A DNA stretch of 64,000 nt, taken from assembly GCA_026708385.1 (NCBI GenBank), contig JAPOVA010000008.1, positions 1 through 64,000 of the forward strand. The letters are read 5' to 3'. This document shows positions 20,001 through 27,794 of this stretch, piece after piece. Each line of letters begins with the position of its first letter. The first letter of the stretch is position 1. Position numbers and translations under genes: made by a program. Below the pieces are notes generated by a model that saw nothing but the letters and a program-made list of their open reading frames with translations, had not been told where the DNA came from and made no database searches. The stretch comes from Simkaniaceae bacterium (GTDB taxonomy: Bacteria > Chlamydiota > Chlamydiia > Chlamydiales > Simkaniaceae).

Positions 20001-22743
20001 GCAAGAGGAGGGTAGGGTGGTGCTCCTTCCCGTAGGTACGTTGCACGCCCTTTCCGTCCTGGCGTGGAAAGAGGTGTTGATGAAGGAGGAAAAGGGTGAC
20101 GCTCTTCCCCCGGAAAACGTAGCACTGCTACTTAGGATCCGGAACCGTCTTGAAGAAGCTTCCAACTTCATCGACGAATCGTCGGAGGCACTCCGACCGG
20201 ACTTTTCCTACAACTACTCGTCCGGGAAAAAGTGCTCCGTACCCGAAGAATATATCGAAGCGATCACGACAGTCTACGAAGCTCTCCTTTCCGGTGACCT
20301 ATTAGAGGAGTTCGCTCCGGATTTTTCGGAAGGTGCGGAGAACGGAAGGCCGTTGGATGAAGAGGTGTACGTACGAGAAATTCTTCCGACACTCGTCGAC
20401 AAGATCCTCGATCGGCTGAACGTCTCTCCCGAGGATCGGGACGGCGCCGAGAAAAGCTTGACAGGGGGATACGACTCGACCTGCGAACGCTATTTCGACA
20501 CACTCGGAAGGAAGGAACTCGAATACTTTGCCACGATACGTGAACAGTTGCTCGTACATCTCCCGGCAAGTCTCTCTCTCAGATGGAACGAACGCTACGT
20601 GCTCGGGGAGGAGCGCATCTCTTTTCCCGCAAGGTACGGCACGAGAATCAAAAGGGCACAGTTTTCCTCGATCGGACTCGTTCTCAACTGCACCGTACAG
20701 GCAAATCTCAAGGTTCCCTTCACGGAGGAGGATCTCGAACTCTTCTTGGAAGAGTTACGCAACCTCGCTCGGGGAGAATCCGGCGACGCGCTCAATTACG
20801 CACCCGGCTATGGAATGTTGCAGCAATTTGCGGGAAAAAAACAACCCGAACTCAACCTCGGACGGGAAGAGAAGGAAAAGCTACTTCACCGGATCAATAC
20901 CGATCCCGGGTTCCGCCTCCGGTTCATCTCCTCCTTCATCCTACCGAAATTCCGGTATGCATCCCATATCCTCAGGAGTTATCCGCAACTCATCACCGAA
21001 CGGACGGGGCCTACGCAGGGGGCATCCGGAACCTTGGTCGATACGATGCCGGGTGCTTTGCCACTCCGGTTTGATAGGACGGCCGCTTTCCACAACCTCA
21101 TTCCCCTTTGGCGCAATTCTCGGGACAGGGTCCGGACCGTTTCCCATACACACGGCGTCGCTTTGATGAATGAGTTACTCACCGGACAGGGTGAAGAACA
21201 CAATGTCATCATCGACACGGCGGGGTGTTTCCGAGATATGTGCGACGAGGAGATTGCAAGGGCGATCTTGCAGGAAACGGCAGGACGTGCCTCCCCGATC
21301 GACGGTGTAGAGTACATGGAGAGGGATACGGGGCGACGCCTCATTTTGAGAAGGAATGCCGAAACCCCCGTTCCGCCCGAACTCCTTATGATGAAAAGAG
21401 AAAAGCTCTTTACCTTTTACTCTCAAGATGCGGCCATAGGACTTGATATCGATCTTGCCGAAGATTCCCGAGCACTCGTGACGGTCGGACGTCATACCGG
21501 GAAGAATTTCTTCCTGCAGGGTGTCGGTAGATTGAGAAAGTTGTCTGCGGGCATGAGGGCTTCATTTGTCGTACCGGAAGAAGATGTGAAAGAGATGAAA
21601 AGGAAACTGCAAAGCGACCGACCCGATTTCCGCTTTCAAGATCTCTTCCTTTACCTCGTACGCAAAGAGGGAGAAAAGCAGGGAGACAATGCTCTCCGTG
21701 TCCTTGAAAGCGAGTGGCACGCCGAACTCGAACAACTCTTCCGGAAAGGTACGGAAGGGCTTTCCCTCGAATTGCAAGGAGAACTATTCAAACGATCGGA
21801 TACCCTCTTCCTTGAGAACACCTTCGTATCGCCTTTGGCCGGTCTGAGAAAATCACGGAAAGAGTGTAGCGCCGAAGAGACGGTTCTCCGGAAGAAAGAG
21901 GAGCTACTCGCCACATTGCGCGCACGTACCGATGCTCATTCCCCCCTCGCGAGGGTATACGATCCGGATGCATTATCGGAACGTTTTGATGAGAAAGTCA
22001 AATGGAGTGGCATGCGAAGCCGGTATCCATGCAACAGCGGGACCGGTTCCGAGGTGACGTTTGCCGAGGCGGAAACTGCGACAAGTAGCGGGTTTGAAGA
22101 GCAGGAATCAACAGATGATCGGGTCGATCATGCCAAGCGAGATACATTGCTATTTACCCCCGCCATCCCCATCAAATTTCCGACATCCACACTCCCTTAC
22201 ACGGCTATGACATCGTATAAACCACTTGAAACATATGTTGCGGAAGGGGGGCTTTTCCGTTCTCCGAATTTCTTTCACATTGCGTCGTACCGGGAAGATA
22301 TACACAAGGAGGTAATGAAAGACGCACAGTTTGTCCTCTTGGCCAGAACACGAGCAAACAACAAGTACGAGATGATCCTTCTCGATCTACACGATGCCGG
22401 CCATATCAAGGAGGATATGCGCGAGAAGCGGACACCACGCGACGGGGAGAGGGATTTCTACCTCTGCACGGCCGACAACATGAAGATCATCGCCCGGAAC
22501 GGTGAACCCCTCGAAAAGGAGCCGATGGCCGTGGACGATATCAGACGGCTCATGATCGACGGCCGCTTCTACACGAGCCACCCCACCTACGACGACAGAG
22601 ACTTCGCAATCATCCGGGAGCGTTACCCCCATCCGGATGCCTTCTTCGATATCCTGGCAAATCGGTTCGTACCCCCGTTTCCTCATCTTGCCCCCCACAT
22701 AGACAGGCTCCGGAAAAGGACGGCGAGGTTGACCCGACGTTAA
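14044..22743 (+). CDS. Giant (2899 aa) multidomain protein with protease-like N-terminus and DUF3638/DUF3645 helicase-like core (copy 2)
   Basis: Full-length paralogue of the gene at 4366, similar throughout. ATG 14044 is chosen because the only upstream in-frame start lies in the promoter. The catalytic-looking residues are kept: H214 (G-H-L-I-L), an I-N-R-G-E-G segment, Q319 and C324 (Q-Y-T-G-T-C), P-loop G-F-G-K-S at 1910-1914, D2044/E2045 (I-D-E-S-S-E), and Q-G-V-G-R-L-R at 2492-2498. The ATPase region and the linker before it (R-E-E-I-E-T-V-S-E-I-R-T-T-L-K) are the most conserved parts; the first 110 residues differ most. The acidic N-terminal duplication of copy 1 is missing. Conservation of all motifs in both copies suggests selection on protease-like and ATPase functions alike. 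Function unknown; secretion into the host is an inference from context. Confidence 0.85.
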   Translation: MSTHNDPPSSEVGSPSHRIATPPMGSHAPFKSVDPSTFMTGNVRENGHTPNDRCRVWNDLTEKRRGETPSTPPEDDEGHRSPMRDDASCVRHPASQTVEKKACHSHPLPDAQSMFALVHGDFMGSTFTPPTREQAIAYVRTFVRNMRRKGGKSGISDESLTTLEDRLSDILLVEDLCCRYSNDYKRFSDEFMQLLRKKKEVAVLSGYSRNKTGHLILILFRMKGGRVSAEVINRGEGSKEATHIDEYGRTRVFAKKSLCPYPANKLEQHPFWRFLLDIRKPEREDGTPADLLIHDFYKVLLPAWPGGTGDFHGKSYKPQYTGTCIFSGIKTIIREWIPEREVRPFLLALSAHVLQEYAKDSEAEGRLSGTATGHLSRRILKCRDTDPERRHALRKEVRHIAERNRTIRPQRAESFPFPSEPIRDESATAHVTFKPPEQTSEDEETARLRDTFMHLNKYERHDIESFPPSRLALWRALAEIPEATDSPAFREKARMLREILAKISPDDPLWTSPRGRALTKVLHDDKQLLLIADAIRIEEQHFLSTRATALKNALLEARLTTGATLTPSNAGYLYRHILTIIPPIDDPVWTTVEGGEVIALLHEMRRSFFQLRDSTDADGVALLFIVDMIRLQHALSLCKNHDNSSDLCDFYVARIQDTFDRPESDLLRPIHPDIAIKFTKAVAYLRSLKRYKEGVSYGDHNNFVRSCTSVYDPEIDSHAPHIAYIRDVMSRDPKAGELFTRWYETAENASYLPISDDAKPGDNAKTAWAWKMFSNHSPFSYEERPSAHLKKEVRQFADLALLDGVWQDCCLLHRGWSKLHREVFRVDGDLCFTERYNGDEDRENSGKHLCLATYPTLSTRGKAHDLRWLLSKRQPLSLHPKIPKSFRDKFAVSNERAGENGHLLNRGGITINGRVLSFGEIKGLFDCTADKELAIDTIINHFNRFPGFLQDPAFREAFLALLTQTHHSRKQIGKGKTRTKTCHLLLRATHNDPEQLLRLIEFAREAGERAETRDLPDQALFLFFIEGLALAYFLRSREKGGVRGVRLYRSFTKRAIRLLHDDTYRDATGSRLLALAPYFHNTSKGEAFSTLTGMIKSFAEPLDDPQERLRVRYGELVAVPHNPKSVEDTDLRMIESPPFAGVYRYKAWAPHYWNEPNSPIALAEDLECYALQTPNSHRYLFFRRGEQEPAYLCEGRGVERLENGKPTGLFLVRDYTSAGARRFAEIALKNDLFLWKDATGEIVLVEYRSSDLLFHRVGNKWMSNKHPGFFPDPDQTCPPFKLATHYLVLRNEGGRRIVYMPDRKLKTPARPPGLFASPTIECERGGSSLFVYRLTDKGEIDPINAHPEELVYAFHLALRAREFTRMAHIIALLKRSPYPLNERSIRFLLDAVDTGMERRDRHPQGVALKIRMLLLALRDPGGLSSKERGALCRILRNEVCDYRMQSGNAFPFALTDEEEATVRRFVGDETAPSVTNTIRGDLWTAFERHWEKLALTPLAKPFSLPHIFRPTPLATRFIDYYRVARHFPEGSPMRKELALLLRGSVYESLPEVRIAAAILEAVSADPNRFVTAEALSEAQEKKGQMLRQIWIQVPAAKKDEKRIRIESPPLIPLHEPDPFLRLPPAQAKGYPRTKRKPADERETPPSLTEGLPGVYATCPDLREEIETVSEIRTTLKTYLDTGTVEPVPDTGINAKTDPEAAKHEPCVTKEIKALIEGAEEMEGLLRRRQGEKVIVIEPEKVAELQKAIALKVERMEGDLKEKEEEILRLARTCPEEQREYVRGEMMTPLSLDKVIVAFGKEDDAYLLRENPFLTEDELNALKGKTEEYLLLHTDRHRLAESLKKLDEGRIGEATLILREKRAYKVRENPRFLVFEHFMGIILREEQIAFLRRLSPGSPGTSSVLEEARTGFGKSKVAIPLWLSLTTSSGELTLLTVPEPLLEETRKQLSRILGDTFDTPLTMIEFSRDNLYDTGTLQSIDYRLKKAQEEGRVVLLPVGTLHALSVLAWKEVLMKEEKGDALPPENVALLLRIRNRLEEASNFIDESSEALRPDFSYNYSSGKKCSVPEEYIEAITTVYEALLSGDLLEEFAPDFSEGAENGRPLDEEVYVREILPTLVDKILDRLNVSPEDRDGAEKSLTGGYDSTCERYFDTLGRKELEYFATIREQLLVHLPASLSLRWNERYVLGEERISFPARYGTRIKRAQFSSIGLVLNCTVQANLKVPFTEEDLELFLEELRNLARGESGDALNYAPGYGMLQQFAGKKQPELNLGREEKEKLLHRINTDPGFRLRFISSFILPKFRYASHILRSYPQLITERTGPTQGASGTLVDTMPGALPLRFDRTAAFHNLIPLWRNSRDRVRTVSHTHGVALMNELLTGQGEEHNVIIDTAGCFRDMCDEEIARAILQETAGRASPIDGVEYMERDTGRRLILRRNAETPVPPELLMMKREKLFTFYSQDAAIGLDIDLAEDSRALVTVGRHTGKNFFLQGVGRLRKLSAGMRASFVVPEEDVKEMKRKLQSDRPDFRFQDLFLYLVRKEGEKQGDNALRVLESEWHAELEQLFRKGTEGLSLELQGELFKRSDTLFLENTFVSPLAGLRKSRKECSAEETVLRKKEELLATLRARTDAHSPLARVYDPDALSERFDEKVKWSGMRSRYPCNSGTGSEVTFAEAETATSSGFEEQESTDDRVDHAKRDTLLFTPAIPIKFPTSTLPYTAMTSYKPLETYVAEGGLFRSPNFFHIASYREDIHKEVMKDAQFVLLARTRANNKYEMILLDLHDAGHIKEDMREKRTPRDGERDFYLCTADNMKIIARNGEPLEKEPMAVDDIRRLMIDGRFYTSHPTYDDRDFAIIRERYPHPDAFFDILANRFVPPFPHLAPHIDRLRKRTARLTRR

Positions 22744-23175
22744 CCGCTGACACGACCTCCACCCGTCTCAAGCAACGAACGCGGATCGCAATCCGCGTCC
22801 ACAAGATCATCCCGGGTAGGAACGACAACACGCACGCAACGGGAAAAGGCACGGGGTGTGCCCCCCGCTCACGTTCGGCTCCGTAAGGCCCCCGCAAGCC
22901 TCACTTTTGTCCACTCGGGACGTGACGAACCGGACTTCGGGAACGCCACCGCTCGACACGACCGGCGAAAGGCTTACGAATGCAAACACCCGCACGCAAC
23001 GGAGCACAACCGACGTATCGCCATCGAGACCGATCTTACGTTCGCCCCGACGACCACTCCGGCCCCGCACCCCCCGTCCACGGACGGGCGATCCCACGGA
23101 TCGGCGAGACCTCACTGCGACATATGCAGTGCGGAAAACACGGCCACCCCACCCACCCGGGAAGGGCTGACGTAC
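22744..23175. other. G/C-rich intergenic region after the giant genes
   Basis: About 430 bases with overlapping open frames on both strands caused by high G+C. None has a ribosome site or resembles a family in this window. The last 50 bases begin the diverged repeat shared with 30290-30560. Confidence 0.5.
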
Positions 23176-23592
23176 CTATTCCGGCAAAACTCTCTTACTT
23201 TCGGCAACAAGGTCGGGCCGTACTCTTCCGGAGTCGGACCCGTCGACACAGCCACCTGAGGGAGGCTTTGTCACTCCGACAACGGAGGATCCATCCTCCA
23301 TCCCCTCCCGTCGTCCGGCTTCCGGGAATATAAAGTCCGCTTGCACCCTTTCGGGGTCAAGGCCGGCCACGACTCCGTCGACCATCTCTTCGGGAACCTC
23401 GGTGGGTAAAGCGGTCGCGGAGGAGGCATCAAACACCTCCTTCGACTCATCCGCAATCCTCTAAGCTTCCCCTATAACCTTTCCGGCTCCCTCCGGAGGA
23501 AAACCGGCCGTTCCGCCACCTCCCTCTACGATTTCGGATAGCGTGGAAGGTCGTTCTTTCAAAAAAAGGGCGGGACAACAAAGACAAGACAT
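23176..23592 (-). pseudogene. MSC-family gene with an in-frame stop (paralogue of 30301-30720)
   Basis: Read leftward from ATG 23592 the frame gives M-S-C-L-C-C-P-A, then runs 43 codons to TAG at 23463-23461. It continues in the same frame as F-D-A-S-S-A-T-A-L-P-T-E-V-P to a stop at 23176. The intact paralogue at 30301-30720 has the same residues in the same order (F-D-A-S-S-A-T-A-L-P-T-E-V-S, V-V-G-V-T-K-P-P-S-G), which shows that the break is a single nonsense change. The ribosome site (GAGGAGAG) is still present. Either it is a recent pseudogene or the stop is read through; the former is far more likely. Confidence 0.75.
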
Positions 23593-23744
23593 ACTCTCTC
23601 CTCGAGTTTGGTTCGGCGGAAGCTAACACACGCCGGATTCGGGAACAAGCAAAAAAAGCCGACACGCCGGCCGGAGTGAACGAACACAACAGGAAAAACC
23701 AAGACGTCACTTATTTCTCTGCAACGGACTAAGCAAGTGAAGTC

Positions 23745-23940
23745 CTCTACTCCCGGATCACGCGGAACATCCCGCACTGCGGCCAATCACACCCCCCTCC
23801 CCGGTTGCGCATCCACCCTTCCAATCTCAAAATACCTTGTCGAACCAACGCAGGGCGCGAAGCGGGTGTCACCCCGAACATGACCCTTCCATCCGAACCG
23901 AACAGACAAACGACGCCCCGGAGAGTGTCGTCATACAATG
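23745..23940 (-). repeat. Diverged repeat shared with 28475-28640
   Basis: On the minus strand this stretch codes S-D-G-R-V-M-F-G-V-T-P-A-S-R-P, matching S-D-G-R-V-M-F-G-V-T-P-T-S-S-P in the MSC-like frame at 28452-28694. It is therefore a remnant of another member. No start or ribosome site survives. Confidence 0.6.
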
Positions 23941-24104
23941 CGAACCCGAGTCATGATGCACCGAATCGGTACCACGGCTAAAAATGAAGCCGTGTGCTTT
24001 GCATATCGCGTCGTCATGCCTCGCCATTGCTTCAAAAGCAGGAATGCATTTTTATTTTCTGTCGGATCACCGCCTTCCCTATCGACTTTCCCTCCGAGGA
24101 CAGG

Positions 24105-25718
24105 ATGTGTTTAATAGGTAGCCCCGACCTTCTTGCCCGTATAATTCCGAGTGTTCACAAAGAGGGTGTTGTGATACGCTTCCGTTCGATTGGGCAATCG
24201 GATGTTTGGGTAGAAGGCGGAATGGCATCGGCAATAGGAGATGAAGGGGGGGGAGCCGTATGGCCCACGGTCAGGGAACAGGAGGTCGCTACATGGGTTG
24301 ATCGGAGTTTGAGGGTGCCACCCCTTCAGACCGAATCTCCGGTGAAAAAAAAGCGTAAAATGTACGCCAAGCAGACACGGAGTGAAGTCATGGACTACGC
24401 TGTGGATGTGAGAAAGACAAGGAGTGTCGCAGAGTGCGCCAAAGATTACGACCTTCCCACGTCCACTGTGTCGAAATGGATCAGGGATGAGTGTAAAACA
24501 TATCCTGAGTTGGCCAACGCAGATCCCGAGGTTTACTCCGGACGGATAGCAGACTACAGAGAACTTTTGGCAGGTCTCCGGAGGGATTCGGGAACAGAGC
24601 GGATTCGTCTTTCCGATTATTTTTCGGGCTCTTCCGGAGGATGGGGGTTTAATAGAAAGCTCGCACCGGCGACGGAATACATTCGAAACGGTCATCCTTA
24701 TTTCGCGTCGGCGAGTAAGGGAGCGCGGAGGTCTTTTACCGAGGGTCAAAAAAGAAGAACGGTAGTCTATTGGCGTTCCGGATTTGGAGGAAAGAGTGTC
24801 GAGAAGTGTGCCCGGAAATGCAACGTTTGCGAGTCGGACCTGCGCGAATGGATAGACGAAGCACGTCGGGCAGACGAGGCGCGTGGGTGTAGTTCGGTGG
24901 AAGGTGGGCCGTTGCCGGAGGCTTCGCCGTATGAGGAGAGCCTTTTGGGAGAAATGCCCGTGGGTGACGTAGAGGGGTTGTCTCCCGAAGATGGAAGGAG
25001 GACTCCCTTATGGCCTACGACCGGGGAATCCGGAGCTCCCCGTGCAAAAAAGCGTAAGGTACATCCCAAACAGACACGGAGTCTTGTCGTGAACTACGCT
25101 GTGGATGTGAGAAGGATAAGGAGTATCGAAGAGTGCGCCAAGGATCACGGCCTTCCCACGTCCACTGTATCGAAATGGATCAGGAATGAGTGTAAAACAT
25201 ATCCTGAGTTGGCCAACGCAGATCCCGAGGTTTACTCCAAACGGATAGCAGACTACAGAGAACTTTTGGCAGATCTCCGGAGGGATTCGGGAAAAGGGCG
25301 GATTCGTCTTTCCGATTATTTTTCGGACTCTTCCGGAGGATGGGGTTGTAATAAAAAGCTCGAACCGACGGCGGAGTGCATACGAAACGGTCATCCCTAT
25401 TTCGCGCCGGCGAAGGAGGGGATGCGGAGATCTTTTGCCGAGGATCAAAAAAGAAGAATGGTGGTCTATTGGCGTTCCGGATCCGGAGGAAAGAATATCG
25501 GGCAGTGTGCCCGGAAATGCAACATTTTCAGGTCGACTCTGTATGGGTGGGTAGACGAAGCAGACAGGAGAGACAGGGCACGTGGGTGTAGTTCGGTGGA
25601 AGGTGATCACCTCGGACCCTTCGAAGGTGGGCCGTTTCCGGGGATCTCACCCGGAGGAGAGGACCCTTTGGAGGATCTGCTTTCATGTGACATAGCTAAG
25701 TTGTGTCCCGACCGATGA
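24105..25718 (+). CDS. Tandem-duplicated helix-turn-helix DNA-binding protein with two SV40-like nuclear localisation signals (candidate nucleomodulin)
   Basis: ATG 24105 is preferred because GAGG stands five bases upstream; ATG 24222 is the alternative. The 537-residue product consists of two near-identical units (about residues 79-290 and 312-530). Each begins with a basic cluster: P-V-K-K-K-R-K-M at 79-86, and P-R-A-K-K-R-K-V at 312-319, close to the SV40 large-T signal P-K-K-K-R-K-V. Each then has a Psq/transposase-type helix-turn-helix (E-C-A-K-D-x-x-L-P-T-S-T-V-S-K-W-I), a spacer, and a second similar motif (K-C-A-R-K-C-N ... W-I/V-D-E-A). Four DNA-binding motifs and paired nuclear signals suggest a secreted protein acting in the host nucleus. 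A transposase-derived bacterial DNA-binding protein is the alternative; no DDE catalytic domain is visible. Remnants of relatives lie at 33725, 39100 and 40070. Confidence 0.7.
   Translation: MCLIGSPDLLARIIPSVHKEGVVIRFRSIGQSDVWVEGGMASAIGDEGGGAVWPTVREQEVATWVDRSLRVPPLQTESPVKKKRKMYAKQTRSEVMDYAVDVRKTRSVAECAKDYDLPTSTVSKWIRDECKTYPELANADPEVYSGRIADYRELLAGLRRDSGTERIRLSDYFSGSSGGWGFNRKLAPATEYIRNGHPYFASASKGARRSFTEGQKRRTVVYWRSGFGGKSVEKCARKCNVCESDLREWIDEARRADEARGCSSVEGGPLPEASPYEESLLGEMPVGDVEGLSPEDGRRTPLWPTTGESGAPRAKKRKVHPKQTRSLVVNYAVDVRRIRSIEECAKDHGLPTSTVSKWIRNECKTYPELANADPEVYSKRIADYRELLADLRRDSGKGRIRLSDYFSDSSGGWGCNKKLEPTAECIRNGHPYFAPAKEGMRRSFAEDQKRRMVVYWRSGSGGKNIGQCARKCNIFRSTLYGWVDEADRRDRARGCSSVEGDHLGPFEGGPFPGISPGGEDPLEDLLSCDIAKLCPDR
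24339..25715 (+). repeat. Two-unit tandem duplication within the DNA-binding gene
   Basis: Unit A begins near 24339 and unit B near 25038, a period of about 699 bases. Long runs are almost identical, for example the stretch coding Y-P-E-L-A-N-A-D-P-E-V-Y-S in both. The duplication is therefore recent or kept alike by conversion. Confidence 0.85.
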
Positions 25719-25854
25719 ACCTTCCCACCATCCCGAGTCAAATGGAAGTGGGGGGTGGCCGAATCGGAAAACGAGTCTTTCGGTTTTTGTTTCCGAAGTT
25801 CACGGGCGTTTCGCTGTGGTGTGGGGACGATGTGAGGTAAAAAATCTTCAGTTG

Positions 25855-26214
25855 TCAGGCCGAACCAAAGGATGGAAAATCGACTCGACAACCCCGAAAG
25901 AACAACCGTCCGCACCGATCACAGACACGGGGAATGCGGACCCGTCTCACCACACGAACGACCTCCACCCCACCAAGGTCCGTCGTGCCGTTTGCCGAAG
26001 AACCGAGTCGCAATGGAAGAGAGCACCGTAGAAGAAAGGATGATCCCGAGTCCCATACCTCCGGCAAGCAGTCGCGTCCCGGCCATGCCCCCGACGGAAT
26101 GTACGGAATCGACAAAGCAATCGAAGTAACCTTGGCGACCCTACTCATCTCTCCGAGGTGGCCGTGAACCCGATACATCGTCGGCAACCGGACGTTTGAG
26201 AAGACAACGGACAT
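25855..26214 (-). CDS. Hydrophobic partner of the MSC family (copy 1, extended C-terminus)
   Basis: Starts at ATG 26214 in the sequence M-S-V-V-F-S-N-V-R-L-P-T-M. Over its first 60 residues it aligns with the 79-81-residue proteins at 41552-41791 and 44279-44524 (shared: G-H/Y-L-G, A-L-S, I/L-x-S-G-x-W-x-G-R). The helical stretch is more broken here (P-Y-I-P-S-G-A-W-P-G-R-D), and a basic 60-residue tail without a counterpart follows. It lies just downstream of an MSC-family pseudogene on the same strand, as the other two copies lie by intact MSC genes. It may itself be decaying. Confidence 0.45.
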   Translation of the reverse strand: MSVVFSNVRLPTMYRVHGHLGEMSRVAKVTSIALSIPYIPSGAWPGRDCLPEVWDSGSSFLLRCSLPLRLGSSANGTTDLGGVEVVRVVRRVRIPRVCDRCGRLFFRGCRVDFPSFGSA

Positions 26215-26749
26215 CAAGACACCCCCTGCTCCGGACATAGGAAAGGAGCCATACCGGATTTCCCATGCGTTCCCCGCGGTGTTCCCGAATGTCCCCTCGC
26301 GACCAAGTGCTCCGGCAGTAGCCGCTAACACGACGGCCGAGTTTCCCTCTGTGTTGATCACTTCGTCTTCGGGACTCTCATCACGTAGAACCCCGGGCCC
26401 GTCAATCAACAGGAACCACGACCCATTCGCGAAACCGCTCACCCGTGACAACAACCGGATCCGCTTCGATAGCTTCGTTGACCTCCTCTTTCTCGGTACC
26501 GGGTACGGCCGGAGCCGACTCATCTGTTTGGGGAGATCTCTCGGACTGCTGTCGGAAGGGTACGATCGCACGACCTGCAGCCGGTATCGTCACTGAGAAA
26601 ATCTGCTTATCGGGACCGAGCACTTCTTTAAGAACGTCCATGATTCTCTCAGTGACCTCCATATCCGGAGCGACACATTGCGCTCGACCGTTTGTAGTTT
26701 CGGGTGAGAATACACCCCGCGAGCTCTCACAATGCGAAAAACAAGACAT
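26215..26749 (-). pseudogene. MSC-family gene, frameshifted
   Basis: ATG 26749 follows GAGAAGAGAGG and opens M-S-C-F-S-H-C-E-S-S. The first 115 codons, to 26402, align with the intact proteins at 41887-42645 and 43381-44175 (E-R-I-M-D-V-L, G-P-D-K-Q-I-F-S-V, Q-Q-S-E-R-S). The matching C-terminal part (V-L-R-D-E-S-P-E-D-E-V-I, compare V-R-D-E-D-P-T-D-E-V-I) is in another frame from about 26400 leftward. One frameshift near 26400-26420 therefore truncates it. Confidence 0.65.
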
Positions 26750-26992
26750 CCTCTCTTCTCCGGTTGACTTCGGATCACTTCGGGCGACGTCATATCACGG
26801 GACGGCGTGGCGAAGCAACCGAAAAACCCGGCTAGGTGCAAGATGATAAATTACTTTAAACGAATCCTTCACATAAAGTTTTATCTAAATATAAATCAAA
26901 AAATATGTTGAATGGTTGCCAATTCCGTAATTAACTTTCTTCATTTTCCAAGCAGATTTTTTGGCTCCATAGGGTGGGATCGGGTGATAAGC
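26750..26992. other. A/T-rich intergenic stretch before the direct repeat
   Basis: No gene is supported. It turns from G/C-rich to A/T-rich at about 26840, near the left copy of the 262-bp repeat. Confidence 0.5.
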
Positions 26993-27254
26993 CGAGTCGG
27001 GGACACATCGAGGAAAAAAGGGGGTACGATAGCCGACGTCTAACGGATGCATTGACACCGTTTGGAATCGGTAGGGGGAATATGCCCTCAAAAAAATGTT
27101 TACTAGCCATCTACGTAGCGATTTGTTTGCTCGGGGAGAAAAACCGTTGCCTCATCAACCAACTAATAACAAATAATTTTACCGGTAAAACATGTAAACA
27201 ACTTAAAATTGTATTACATGCAATTGATATACCCACATTTTCGTTCAAACGTAA
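26993..27254. repeat. Left copy of an identical 262-bp direct repeat
   Basis: Bases 26993-27254 are identical to 27795-28056 (offset 802). The pair brackets 540 bases that hold the body and promoter of the gene at 27245-27619. The last ten bases of this copy include that gene's stop codon. The repeat encodes nothing convincing on either strand. Confidence 0.9.
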
Positions 27255-27619
27255 ATGGCGTCTATATCTCTGAAGAATGATCTTGCAACGGCAATCCCCG
27301 ACACCACCCCCCCGATGATCTTTGTCACCTCCACAGCCGGCGTACTTCCTCCCATCCATGCTGCCACGAACGCCATTCCATGGCCCCCACACATTATAAG
27401 ACCATATGCTACGCCCAAATATACTCCCGTTGTGAGAATCGCCTCGATATCACGCTCATCCCACCACAACATATATCCGAGTTGTCCGATGGCCTGTCGG
27501 GCTACATTGTTGACGGCACGGGGGACGGCCACCTGCTGAGCACGGGGTTCGGGGGTAACTTGATCTACTGCGACTATGCCCCTTCTTCGTACCATGGAGC
27601 TGACGTTTGCCATTCCCAT
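27245..27619 (-). CDS. AVNxVA-motif membrane-associated protein (copy 1)
   Basis: ATG 27619 follows GAGAGAAGAAAG, with TATAAT (minus strand, 27640-27645) close upstream. The 124-residue product carries V-P-R-A-V-N-N-V-A-R-Q-A-I-G-Q at about residues 33-47. A hydrophobic region follows, with two lobes (V-Y-L-G-V-A-Y-G-L-I-M-C-G-G and I-I-G-G-V-V-S-G-I-A-V). The same motif-then-hydrophobic layout recurs at 29755, 31748, 35728, 38146, 39307 and 44574. There is no signal peptide; the layout would fit an inclusion-membrane effector. The gene is bracketed by identical direct repeats. Confidence 0.6.
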   Translation of the reverse strand: MGMANVSSMVRRRGIVAVDQVTPEPRAQQVAVPRAVNNVARQAIGQLGYMLWWDERDIEAILTTGVYLGVAYGLIMCGGHGMAFVAAWMGGSTPAVEVTKIIGGVVSGIAVARSFFRDIDAIYV

Positions 27620-27794
27620 ATTCTTTCTTCTCTCAGGATATTATAACACATTAATATAATTATACCGGAACCGGTTTTGTAAGGGAAAACTATTCGTCTA
27701 CATCTATATCCAAGTATTTTATCACCCGGTCTCAAATCAAATATTGGCGACGGTTGCGGGAAATATGTGCGGAAGATGGGTTTGGGTGATAGGG

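Noticed and set aside
4366-22743. Giant genes as non-ribosomal peptide or polyketide synthetases
   Set aside because: No carrier-protein, adenylation or ketosynthase motifs are seen; the recognisable motifs are those of a helicase-like ATPase.
22858-23333. Several 100-130-codon plus-strand frames after the giant genes
   Set aside because: Low-complexity Pro/Thr/Arg translations typical of random G/C-rich DNA, overlapping one another and lacking starts with ribosome sites.
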